A stretch of DNA of 64,000 nucleotides from Ophiura sarsii (lineage: Eukaryota > Echinodermata > Ophiuroidea > Amphilepidida > Ophiuridae): NCBI GenBank assembly GCA_035610835.1, contig CM069457.1, positions 15,904,149-15,968,148 of the forward strand, given 5' to 3'. Numbering within the stretch: position 1 is the stretch's first letter; each line of letters opens with the position of its first letter. The translations under genes and the position numbers were made by a program. This document shows, piece by piece, positions 18,660 to 30,799 of the stretch. The notes under the pieces are model-generated. The model was not told the DNA's origin and did not search any database. It saw only the letters and a list, made by a program, of their open reading frames with translations.

Positions 18660-19297
18660 ATTTCTTTTACTGACTATCATTTATAATTTGTGGAGTAAGA
18701 AGAAACATTTACTCATCATCCAACCATGTCCAACTATTGTTTTTCCAATTATTTTCAAATATTTCCAAAAAATAAATGCCGACAGTTTTGAAAAAAAATG
18801 TGTAAGAAAAAAGAGTAATATTTGAAAAAGCCATAAAATAAGGGTTTGTGAATAACGTGTCGGGAAAAAATACCAGCAATTTCAAAATGTTCAAAATAAA
18901 TTCCAAAAACTGTAGGCAAAAACACCCTTTGACAATTTGAGCCAAAAAATATTGGTTAATATTAATATGTGGAAATGTAGAACTAAATCCAAATGTAGTT
19001 TTTCAAAAATTCTTTTGAATAAAAACAGCCCAAAAAGTGTACGTATAGGCCTATGAACATTCGAGCAGAAAAAAAGGGTTTTGAAAAAAGGTGTTTTTCT
19101 TGCATTTTTTCTTGGTGATTATTGGGCCGGGGGATTCATCGTCCCTTTGCAACACAAGTGATGCAAAACAACAACCGCAAATAAAAAAAATACATAATAA
19201 CAGATGGGCATATGAATAATGAGCATCTATTATTATATTACAACCCGTTAATGCAATACGAAAGATAGCTGTCGAATTTGTCAAACAGAAGTTACTG

Positions 19298-19314
19298 CTA
19301 TCTACTGAAGATAG
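19298..19314. repeat. CTATCT-type hairpin, second in the unit
   Basis: CTATCTACTGAAGATAG, one base different from the hairpin at 17829 and in the same orientation, 1,469 bp further on. The two bracket the segment that holds both tRNA-like elements in each unit. Confidence 0.7.
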
Positions 19315-19699
19315 TTATTTACAAGTAGGCCTAAGTTGTTTTACAATTATTTGTGTTACTTTCAACCCTATATATAGATTCCGTTACTTTTAGATACTCT
19401 TTTGCATATCTAACAATACATGAATAACTCTCGTAGGAGTATCTGAAAACGCCACATTATGCATTGCAATAATGGCCAATTATTATACATCTTCGAAATG
19501 CATTAGTTAGTATAGGGAATTGGTTTCACTGAACGTTCCCGTATTAAATGAATGTCTTTATTTAAAAAAAATACTGGGGATGCCAAGCCTATGGTCCCCT
19601 GCCAAATACTGTGCAATTTGAGATACATGTAACATTTAGTTTTTGAGATGTGATAGAAAAACCAAATTTAGATGATTTGTTTTTGCAATCTGCGTATAT

Positions 19700-22473
19700 A
19701 ATCTTGGAAAAAAAGTCCTTGGAACGCGAACGCTGAGCTGAGCACACGTGCTGGGTATTGTGTGCATGTATTGATACTTAGTGTCTTCTGTTATAAACGG
19801 AAATTGTTCAAATGAGCTTTTTACTTCCCCACCCCCCATCGATCAATGTTGGGACACTCTGGCAAGCTGCAGGAGCCACTGGCCTTGGTCAACATTGTAC
19901 GGGGGAGTGGGGGTGACACTTGTCCGTTAATCACACGCAAGTGTTCCAAGACTTTTTTCCAGGATTGTATAAGAGGAATGCAAAATATTTGATCTAAATT
20001 TGGTTTTTCTGTCATAAATCAAAAACCGAATGTCGTATGAATCTCATATTACACACGATTTGAGTAAACAATAGGGGCATCACAAATATAATAAAAATGA
20101 TGACAGGGAATTAATTTTATTTAGGGAGTGGTCACTGAAAACAATTATGTATGTCATATTTAACTACAATTTGACCCGTTTCTTGATCCCGCGCGTAATA
20201 ATCTGATGTTTATAAATCAATAAATCAAAAGTATAAAGTTCTTGCTGAGAAATTAACATGTTTATACTTTTAATAATGTTATCACATTGCCTATTTGTTT
20301 GTTATTTGAAATATGAAACTATACATTTACACTTTCCACGCGACAGGTGTCTGCAGACGACAATCCAAAATTGCACAAAATGTTTCAAAAACGTCAAAAT
20401 TATTGAATGTCATTTTACCAATATTTGGAATCACCTTATGAAATGCATTCAAATAAGTACAAACGTGCCTATTATTAGTTCAGTTATCCTTGAGATAGAC
20501 ATAAAAGTTAGACAAATCTGTTTTGTACCGTGGTTAAACCAATAGCCGCGTTGAAAGTGTTAACATTTGCCGAGCAGTAAACGTTTATTTGCAATACTAT
20601 TCCTATCTATTGAAGATAGCTCATAACAGAAAAAAAGGAAAAAAGCCACGCCATGAAAGCGACTCGAACCAACGCCAAGCAGGCTATGAACAGATAAAGG
20701 GTGCCAACGAACGCTCCTATCCACTCGGCCAAGCGGTCAGTGCTTACACAAGCGTGGATTTGTTTTATTATACATGTTATAGTAATGCATTATTGCAAAG
20801 TGTCACACACTTTACAACAGTTTACCATCAGTTTACCATTGGGACATTTTGCTTAAAATAGGCAATTAAACGGTTTTTTCATACTGCCTTTGAGTTATCA
20901 AGATATACATATGTGTTAGCTATACCAATCATGCATGTTGTAACTCCGAAATATAAGCCGCATTGGTCACATCTACGCATTTTGATAACAGTTTACCATT
21001 TAAAATGAAAACAAAATATGTATAATAATATTATACTATAGAAACGACGGTAAAGTGTTCAATGAACACGCGTTTCAAGTCAACACTTTACCATGCACTT
21101 TACCATACACTTTACCATTACGGTCCCAACTCGTCTGATGATTTCTTTGTGAATAAAGCTAAATTCATTTATCGCAGCGCTATTTTAATCAATAAATACA
21201 ATAAAATATACTACTTAAATGGTTTATTTATGTATTCACGTATATTATATATTACTTAAATGGTTTATGTATTCACTTATTTAGTTGTTTGGGTTGTTTT
21301 TGAGGATGAGATTGAACTGAAGGCCTATAGATAATATTATCGTCGTGCTTACTCATCTGACTCATTAGCTCAGTTGACTAGAGCGCTGGTCTATAACCAT
21401 CCAGAGGTCCCAGGTTCAAATCCTGGATGGGCAATTTCTTTTACTGACTATCATTTATAATTTGTGGAGTAAGAAGAAACATTTACTCATCATCCAACCA
21501 TGTCCAACTATTGTTTTTCCAATTATTTTCAAATATTTCCAAAAAATAAATGCCGACAGTTTTGAAAAAAAATGTGTAAGAAAAAAGAGTAATATTTGAA
21601 AAAGCCATAAAATAAGGGTTTGTGAATAACGTGTCGGGAAAAAATACCAGCAATTTCAAAATGTTCAAAATAAATTCCAAAAACTGTAGGCAAAAACACC
21701 CTTTGACAATTTGAGCCAAAAAATATTGGTTAATATTAATATGTGGAAATGTAGAACTAAATCCAAATGTAGTTTTTCAAAAATTCTTTTGAATAAAAAC
21801 AGCCCAAAAAGTGTACGTATAGGCCTATGAACATTCGAGCAGAAAAAAAGGGTTTTGAAAAAAGGTGTTTTTCTTGCATTTTTTCTTGGTGATTATTGGG
21901 CCGGGGGATTCATCGTCCCTTTGCAACACAAGTGATGCAAAACAACAACCGCAAATAAAAAAAATACATAATAACAGATGGGCATATGAATAATGAGCAT
22001 CTATTATTATATTACAACCCGTTAATGCAATACGAAAGATAGCTGTCGAATTTGTCAAACAGAAGTTACTGCTATCTACTGAAGATAGTTATTTACAAGT
22101 AGGCCTAAGTTGTTTTACAATTATTTGTGTTACTTTCAACCCTATATATAGATTCCGTTACTTTTAGATACTCTTTTGCATATCTAACAATACATGAATA
22201 ACTCTCGTAGGAGTATCTGAAAACGCCACATTATGCATTGCAATAATGGCCAATTATTATACATCTTCGAAATGCATTAGTTAGTATAGGGAATTGGTTT
22301 CACTGAACGTTCCCGTATTAAATGAATGTCTTTATTTTAAAAAAATACTGGGGATGCCAAGCCTATGGTCCCCTGCCAAATACTGTGCAATTTGAGATAC
22401 ATGTAACATTTAGTTTTTGAGATGTGATAGAAAAACCAAATTTAGATGATTTGTTTTTGCAATCTGCGTATAT
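19700..22473 (+). repeat. macrosatellite unit 2
   Basis: 2,774 bp. It has one extra A in the GGAAAAAAAG run at its start. Its late marker is TTTTAAAAAAA (T4A7 type, near 22335). The minus-strand tRNA-like element lies at 20646-20757. Confidence 0.97.
21359..21433 (+). tRNA. tRNA-like gene, unit 2
   Basis: Identical over all 75 bases to the unit 1 copy, including the oversized anticodon arm and the downstream TTTT. Confidence 0.6.
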
Positions 22474-25246
22474 AATCTTGGAAAAAAGTCCTTGGAACGC
22501 GAACGCTGAGCTGAGCACACGTGCTGGGTATTGTGTGCATGTATTGATACTTAGTGTCTTCTGTTATAAACGGAAATTGTTCAAATGAGCTTTTTACTTC
22601 CCCACCCCCCATCGATCAATGTTGGGACACTCTGGCAAGCTGCAGGAGCCACTGGCCTTGGTCAACATTGTACGGGGGAGTGGGGGTGACACTTGTCCGT
22701 TAATCACACGCAAGTGTTCCAAGACTTTTTTCCAGGATTGTATAAGAGGAATGCAAAATATTTGATCTAAATTTGGTTTTTCTGTCATAAATCAAAAACC
22801 GAATGTCGTATGAATCTCATATTACACACGATTTGAGTAAACAATAGGGGCATCACAAATATAATAAAAATGATGACAGGGAATTAATTTTATTTAGGGA
22901 GTGGTCACTGAAAACAATTATGTATGTCATATTTAACTACAATTTGACCCGTTTCTTGATCCCGCGCGTAATAATCTGATGTTTATAAATCAATAAATCA
23001 AAAGTATAAAGTTCTTGCTGAGAAATTAACATGTTTATACTTTTAATAATGTTATCACATTGCCTATTTGTTTGTTATTTGAAATATGAAACTATACATT
23101 TACACTTTCCACGCGACAGGTGTCTGCAGACGACAATCCAAAATTGCACAAAATGTTTCAAAAACGTCAAAATTATTGAATGTCATTTTACCAATATTTG
23201 GAATCACCTTATGAAATGCATTCAAATAAGTACAAACGTGCCTATTATTAGTTCAGTTATCCTTGAGATAGACATAAAAGTTAGACAAATCTGTTTTGTA
23301 CCGTGGTTAAACCAATAGCCGCGTTGAAAGTGTTAACATTTGCCGAGCAGTAAACGTTTATTTGCAATACTATTCCTATCTATTGAAGATAGCTCATAAC
23401 AGAAAAAAAGGAAAAAAGCCACGCCATGAAAGCGACTCGAACCAACGCCAAGCAGGCTATGAACAGATAAAGGGTGCCAACGAACGCTCCTATCCACTCG
23501 GCCAAGCGGTCAGTGCTTACACAAGCGTGGATTTGTTTTATTATACATGTTATAGTAATGCATTATTGCAAAGTGTCACACACTTTACAACAGTTTACCA
23601 TCAGTTTACCATTGGGACATTTTGCTTAAAATAGGCAATTAAACGGTTTTTTCATACTGCCTTTGAGTTATCAAGATATACATATGTGTTAGCTATACCA
23701 ATCATGCATGTTGTAACTCCGAAATATAAGCCGCATTGGTCACATCTACGCATTTTGATAACAGTTTACCATTTAAAATGAAAACAAAATATGTATAATA
23801 ATATTATACTATAGAAACGACGGTAAAGTGTTCAATGAACACGCGTTTCAAGTCAACACTTTACCATGCACTTTACCATACACTTTACCATTACGGTCCC
23901 AACTCGTCTGATGATTTCTTTGTGAATAAAGCTAAATTCATTTATCGCAGCGCTATTTTAATCAATAAATACAATAAAATATACTACTTAAATGGTTTAT
24001 TTATGTATTCACGTATATTATATATTACTTAAATGGTTTATGTATTCACTTATTTAGTTGTTTGGGTTGTTTTTGAGGATGAGATTGAACTGAAGGCCTA
24101 TAGATAATATTATCGTCGTGCTTACTCATCTGACTCATTAGCTCAGTTGACTAGAGCGCTGGTCTATAACCATCCAGAGGTCCCAGGTTCAAATCCTGGA
24201 TGGGCAATTTCTTTTACTGACTATCATTTATAATTTGTGGAGTAAGAAGAAACATTTACTCATCATCCAACCATGTCCAACTATTGTTTTTCCAATTATT
24301 TTCAAATATTTCCAAAAAATAAATGCCGACAGTTTTGAAAAAAAATGTGTAAGAAAAAAGAGTAATATTTGAAAAAGCCATAAAATAAGGGTTTGTGAAT
24401 AACGTGTCGGGAAAAAATACCAGCAATTTCAAAATGTTCAAAATAAATTCCAAAAACTGTAGGCAAAAACACCCTTTGACAATTTGAGCCAAAAAATATT
24501 GGTTAATATTAATATGTGGAAATGTAGAACTAAATCCAAATGTAGTTTTTCAAAAATTCTTTTGAATAAAAACAGCCCAAAAAGTGTACGTATAGGCCTA
24601 TGAACATTCGAGCAGAAAAAAAGGGTTTTGAAAAAAGGTGTTTTTCTTGCATTTTTTCTTGGTGATTATTGGGCCGGGGGATTCATCGTCCCTTTGCAAC
24701 ACAAGTGATGCAAAACAACAACCGCAAATAAAAAAAATACATAATAACAGATGGGCATATGAATAATGAGCATCTATTATTATATTACAACCCGTTAATG
24801 CAATACGAAAGATAGCTGTCGAATTTGTCAAACAGAAGTTACTGCTATCTACTGAAGATAGTTATTTACAAGTAGGCCTAAGTTGTTTTACAATTATTTG
24901 TGTTACTTTCAACCCTATATATAGATTCCGTTACTTTTAGATACTCTTTTGCATATCTAACAATACATGAATAACTCTCGTAGGAGTATCTGAAAACGCC
25001 ACATTATGCATTGCAATAATGGCCAATTATTATACATCTTCGAAATGCATTAGTTAGTATAGGGAATTGGTTTCACTGAACGTTCCCGTATTAAATGAAT
25101 GTCTTTATTTTAAAAAAATACTGGGGATGCCAAGCCTATGGTCCCCTGCCAAATACTGTGCAATTTGAGATACATGTAACATTTAGTTTTTGAGATGTGA
25201 TAGAAAAACCAAATTTAGATGATTTGTTTTTGCAATCTGCGTATAT
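22474..25246 (+). repeat. macrosatellite unit 3
   Basis: 2,773 bp, T4A7 type, with none of the a, b or c markers described for later units. It is close to the consensus of the array. The minus-strand tRNA-like element lies at 23419-23530. Confidence 0.97.
24132..24206 (+). tRNA. tRNA-like gene, unit 3
   Basis: Identical to the unit 1 copy, with the same terminator. Confidence 0.6.
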
Positions 25247-28026
25247 AATCTTGGAAAAAAGTCCTTGGAACGCGAACGCTGAGCTGAGCACACGTGCTGG
25301 GTATTGTGTGCATGTATTGATACTTAGTGTCTTCTGTTATAAACGGAAATTGTTCAAATGAGCTTTTTACTTCCCCACCCCCCATCGATCAATGTTGGGA
25401 CACTCTGGCAAGCTGCAGGAGCCACTGGCCTTGGTCAACATTGTACGGGGGAGTGGGGGTGACACTTGTCCGTTAATCACACGCAAGTGTTCCAAGACTT
25501 TTTTCCAGGATTGTATAAGAGGAATGCAAAATGCAAAATATTTAATCTAAATTTGGTTTTTCTGTCATAAATCAAAAACCGAATGTCGTATGAATCTCAT
25601 ATTACACACGATTTGAGTAAACAATAGGGGCATCACAAATATAATAAAAATGATGACAGGGAATTAATTTTATTTAGGGAGTGGTCACTGAAAACAATTA
25701 TGTATGTCATATTTAACTACAATTTGACCCGTTTCTTGATCCCGCGCGTAATAATCTGATGTTTATAAATCAATAAATCAAAAGTATAAAGTTCTTGCTG
25801 AGAAATTAACATGTTTATACTTTTAATAATGTTATCACATTGCCTATTTGTTTGTTATTTGAAATATGAAACTATACATTTACACTTTCCACGCGACAGG
25901 TGTCTGCAGACGACAATCCAAAATTGCACAAAATGTTTCAAAAACGTCAAAATTATTGAATGTCATTTTACAATATTTGGAATCACCTTATGAAATGCAT
26001 TCAAATAAGTACAAACGTGCCTATTATTAGTTCAGTTATCCTTGAGATAGACATAAAAGTTAGACAAATCTGTTTTTGTACCGTGGTTAAACCAATAGCC
26101 GCGTTGAAAGTGTTAACATTTGCCGAGCAGTAAACGTTTATTTGCAATACTATTCCTATCTATTGAAGATAGCTCATAACAGAAAAAAAGGAAAAAAGCC
26201 ACGCCATGAAAGCGACTCGAACCAACGCCAAGCAGGCTATGAACAGATAAAGGGTGCCAACGAACGCTCCTATCCACTCGGCCAAGCGGTCAGTGCTTAC
26301 ACAAGCGTGGATTTGTTTTATTATACATGTTATAGTAATGCATTATTGCAAAGTGTCACACACTTTACAACAGTTTACCATCAGTTTACCATTGGGACAT
26401 TTTGCTTAAAATAGGCAATTAAACGGTTTTTTCATACTGCCTTTGAGTTATCAAGATATACATATGTGTTAGCTATACCAATCATGCATGTTGTAACTCC
26501 GAAATATAAGCCGCATTGGTCACATCTACGCATTTTGATAACAGTTTACCATTTAAAATGAAAACAAAATATGTATAATAATATTATACTATAGAAACGA
26601 CGGTAAAGTGTTCAATGAACACGCGTTTCAAGTCAACACTTTACCATGCACTTTACCATACACTTTACCATTACGGTCCCAACTCGTCTGATGATTTCTT
26701 TGTGAATAAAGCTAAATTCATTTATCGCAGCGCTATTTTAATCAATAAATACAATAAAATATACTACTTAAATGGTTTATTTATGTATTCACGTATATTA
26801 TATATTACTTAAATGGTTTATGTATTCACTTATTTAGTTGTTTGGGTTGTTTTTGAGGATGAGATTGAACTGAAGGCCTATAGATAATATTATCGTCGTG
26901 CTTACTCATCTGACTCATTAGCTCAGTTGACTAGAGCGCTGGTCTATAACCATCCAGAGGTCCCAGGTTCAAATCCTGGATGGGCAATTTCTTTTACTGA
27001 CTATCATTTATAATTTGTGGAGTAAGAAGAAACATTTACTCATCATCCAACCATGTCCAACTATTGTTTTTCCAATTATTTTCAAATATTTCCAAAAAAT
27101 AAATGCCGACAGTTTTGAAAAAAAATGTGTAAGACAAAAGAGTAATATTTGAAAAAGCCATAAAATAAGGGTTTGTGAATAACGTGTCGGGAAAAAATAC
27201 CAGCAATTTCAAAATGTTCAAAATAAATTCCAAAAACTGTAGGCAAAAACACCCTTTGACAATTTGAGCCAAAAAATATTGGTTAATATTAATATGTGGA
27301 AATGTAGAACTAAATCCAAATGTAGTTTTTCAAAAATTCTTTTGAATAAAAACAGCCCAAAAAGTGTACGTATAGGCCTATGAACATTCGAGCAGAAAAA
27401 AAGGGTTTTGAAAAAAGGTGTTTTTCTTGCATTTTTTCTTGGTGATTATTGGGCCGGGGGATTCATCGTCCCTTTGCAACACAAGTGATGCAAAACAACA
27501 ACCGCAAATAAAAAAAATACATAATAACAGATGGGCATATGAATAATGAGCATCTATTATTATATTACAACCCGTTAATGCAATACGAAAGATAGCTGTC
27601 GAATTTGTCAAACAGAAGTTACTGCTATCTACTGAAGATAGTTATTTACAAGTAGGCCTAAGTTGTTTTACAATTATTTGTGTTACTTTCAACCCTATAT
27701 ATAGATTCCGTTACTTTTAGATACTCTTTTGCATATCTAACAATACATGAATAACTCTCGTAGGAGTATCTGAAAACGCCACATTATGCATTGCAATAAT
27801 GGCCAATTATTATACATCTTCGAAATGCATTAGTTAGTATAGGGAATTGGTTTCACTGAACGTTCCCGTATTAAATGAATGTCTTTATTTTAAAAAAATA
27901 CTGGGGATGCCAAGCCTATGGTCCCCTGCCAAATACTGTGCAATTTGAAATACATGTAACATTTAGTTTTTGAGATGTGATAGAAAAACCAAATTTAGAT
28001 GATTTGTTTTTGCAATCTGCGTATAT
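25247..28026 (+). repeat. macrosatellite unit 4 (marker a)
   Basis: 2,780 bp. It carries marker a (AAGACAAAAG for AAGAAAAAAG near 27132), shared with units 9 and 15. Private changes: a 7-base duplication giving ATGCAAAATGCAAAATA near 25525, one base lost in TTTTACAATATTTGG near 25970, and one T gained near 26075. The lost base breaks the 95-codon frame kept in other units. The minus-strand tRNA-like element lies at 26199-26310. Confidence 0.97.
26912..26986 (+). tRNA. tRNA-like gene, unit 4
   Basis: Identical to the unit 1 copy although the unit itself carries several private indels. Confidence 0.6.
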
Positions 28027-30799
28027 AATCTTGGAAAAAAGTCCTTGGAACGCGAACGCTGAGCTGAGCACACGTGCTGGGTATTGTGTGCATGTATTGA
28101 TACTTAGTGTCTTCTGTTATAAACGGAAATTGTTCAAATGAGCTTTTTACTTCCCCACCCCCCATCGATCAATGTTGGGACACTCTGGCAAGCTGCAGGA
28201 GCCACTGGCCTTGGTCAACATTGTACGGGGGAGTGGGGGTGACACTTGTCCGTTAATCACACGCAAGTGTTCCAAGACTTTTTTCCAGGATTGTATAAGA
28301 GGAATGCAAAATATTTGATCTAAATTTGGTTTTTCTGTCATAAATCAAAAACCGAATGTCGTATGAATCTCATATTACACACGATTTGAGTAAACAATAG
28401 GGGCATCACAAATATAATAAAAATGATGACAGGGAATTAATTTTATTTAGGGAGTGGTCACTGAAAACAATTATGTATGTCATATTTAACTACAATTTGA
28501 CCCGTTTCTTGATCCCGCGCGTAATAATCTGATGTTTATAAATCAATAAATCAAAAGTATAAAGTTCTTGCTGAGAAATTAACATGTTTATACTTTTAAT
28601 AATGTTATCACATTGCCTATTTGTTTGTTATTTGAAATATGAAACTATACATTTACACTTTCCACGCGACAGGTGTCTGCAGACGACAATCCAAAATTGC
28701 ACAAAATGTTTCAAAAACGTCAACATTATTGAATGTCATTTTACCAATATTTGGAATCACCTTATGAAATGCATTCAAATAAGTACAAACGTGCCTATTA
28801 TTAGTTCAGTTATCCTTGAGATAGACATAAAAGTTAGACAAATCTGTTTTGTACCGTGGTTAAACCAATAGCCGCGTTGAAAGTGTTAACATTTGCCGAG
28901 CAGTTAACGTTTATTTGCAATACTATTCCTATCTATTGAAGATAGCTCATAACAGAAAAAAAGGAAAAAAGCCACGCCATGAAAGCGACTCGAACCAACG
29001 CCAAGCAGGCTATGAACAGATAAAGGGTGCCAACGAACGCTCCTATCCACTCGGCCAAGCGGTCAGTGCTTACACAAGCGTGGATTTGTTTTATTATACA
29101 TGTTATAGTAATGCATTATTGCAAAGTGTCACACACTTTACAACAGTTTACCATCAGTTTACCATTGGGACATTTTGCTTAAAATAGGCAATTAAACGGT
29201 TTTTTCATACTGCCTTTGAGTTATCAAGATATACATATGTGTTAGCTATACCAATCATGCATGTTGTAACTCCGAAATATAAGCCGCATTGGTCACATCT
29301 ACGCATTTTGATAACAGTTTACCATTTAAAATGAAAACAAAATATGTATAATAATATTATACTATAGAAACGACGGTAAAGTGTTCAATGAACACGCGTT
29401 TCAAGTCAACACTTTACCATGCACTTTACCATACACTTTACCATTACGGTCCCAACTCGTCTGATGATTTCTTTGTGAATAAAGCTAAATTCATTTATCG
29501 CAGCGCTATTTTAATCAATAAATACAATAAAATATACTACTTAAATGGTTTATTTATGTATTCACGTATATTATATATTACTTAAATGGTTTATGTATTC
29601 ACTTATTTAGTTGTTTGGGTTGTTTTTGAGGATGAGATTGAACTGAAGGCCTATAGATAATATTATCGTCGTGCTTACTCATCTGACTCATTAGCTCAGT
29701 TGACTAGAGCGCTGGTCTATAACCATCCAGAGGTCCCAGGTTCAAATCCTGGATGGGCAATTTCTTTTACTGACTATCATTTATAATTTGTGGAGTAAGA
29801 AGAAACATTTACTCATCATCCAACCATGTCCAACTATTGTTTTTCCAATTATTTTCAAATATTTCCAAAAAATAAATGCCGACAGTTTTGAAAAAAAATG
29901 TGTAAGAAAAAAGAGTAATATTTGAAAAAGCCATAAAATAAGGGTTTGTGAATAACGTGTCGGGAAAAAATACCAGCAATTTCAAAATGTTCAAAATAAA
30001 TTCCAAAAACTGTAGGCAAAAACACCCTTTGACAATTTGAGCCAAAAAATATTGGTTAATATTAATATGTGGAAATGTAGAACTAAATCCAAATGTAGTT
30101 TTTCAAAAATTCTTTTGAATAAAAACAGCCCAAAAAGTGTACGTATAGGCCTATGAACATTCGAGCAGAAAAAAAGGGTTTTGAAAAAAGGTGTTTTTCT
30201 TGCATTTTTTCTTGGTGATTATTGGGCCGGGGGATTCATCGTCCCTTTGCAACACAAGTGATGCAAAACAACAACCGCAAATAAAAAAAATACATAATAA
30301 CAGATGGGCATATGAATAATGAGCATCTATTATTATATTACAACCCGTTAATGCAATACGAAAGATAGCTGTCGAATTTGTCAAACAGAAGTTACTGCTA
30401 TCTACTGAAGATAGTTATTTACAAGTAGGCCTAAGTTGTTTTACAATTATTTGTGTTACTTTCAACCCTATATATAGATTCCGTTACTTTTAGATACTCT
30501 TTTGCATATCTAACAATACATGAATAACTCTCGTAGGAGTGTCTGAAAACGCCACATTATGCATTGCAATAATGGCCAATTATTATACATCTTCGAAATG
30601 CATTAGTTAGTATAGGGAATTGGTTTCACTGAACGTTCCCGTATTAAATGAATGTCTTTATTTTAAAAAAATACTGGGGATGCCAAGCCTATGGTCCCCT
30701 GCCAAATACTGTGCAATTTGAGATACATGTAACATTTAGTTTTTGAGATGTGATAGAAAAACCAAATTTAGATGATTTGTTTTTGCAATCTGCGTATAT
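28027..30799 (+). repeat. macrosatellite unit 5 (marker b)
   Basis: 2,773 bp. Marker b consists of CAGTTAACG for CAGTAAACG near 28903 and GTGTCTG for GTATCTG near 30540, both shared with units 10 and 11. T4A7 type. GTCAACATT near 28720 is private. The minus-strand tRNA-like element lies at 28972-29083. Confidence 0.97.
29685..29759 (+). tRNA. tRNA-like gene, unit 5
   Basis: Identical to the unit 1 copy. Confidence 0.6.

Larger units (their letters stand above)
16926..19699 (+). repeat. 2.77-kb macrosatellite, unit 1 (left edge)
   Basis: Unit 1 is 2,774 bp, from AATCTTGGAAAAAAG to the same point in unit 2. Inside it are the 230-bp MITE-like segment (17556-17785), a CTATCT hairpin (17829), the minus-strand tRNA-like element (17872-17983), TTTACCAT repeats, the plus-strand tRNA-like gene (18585-18659) and a second CTATCT hairpin (19298). 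As an edge copy it has private differences: GAGATTTTT for GAGCTTTTT near 17040, seven rather than six C near 17056, and CCAAACAGG for CCAAGCAGG near 17902. Its six short open stretches recur in most units only because the units are nearly identical; none resembles a known protein. Confidence 0.97.

Noticed and set aside
18709..19284. Minus-strand 78- and 77-codon frames in each unit
   Set aside because: They begin with TTG rather than ATG, lie in A/T-rich low-complexity DNA, and are disrupted in units 9, 13 and 16 by small indels. No constraint is visible.
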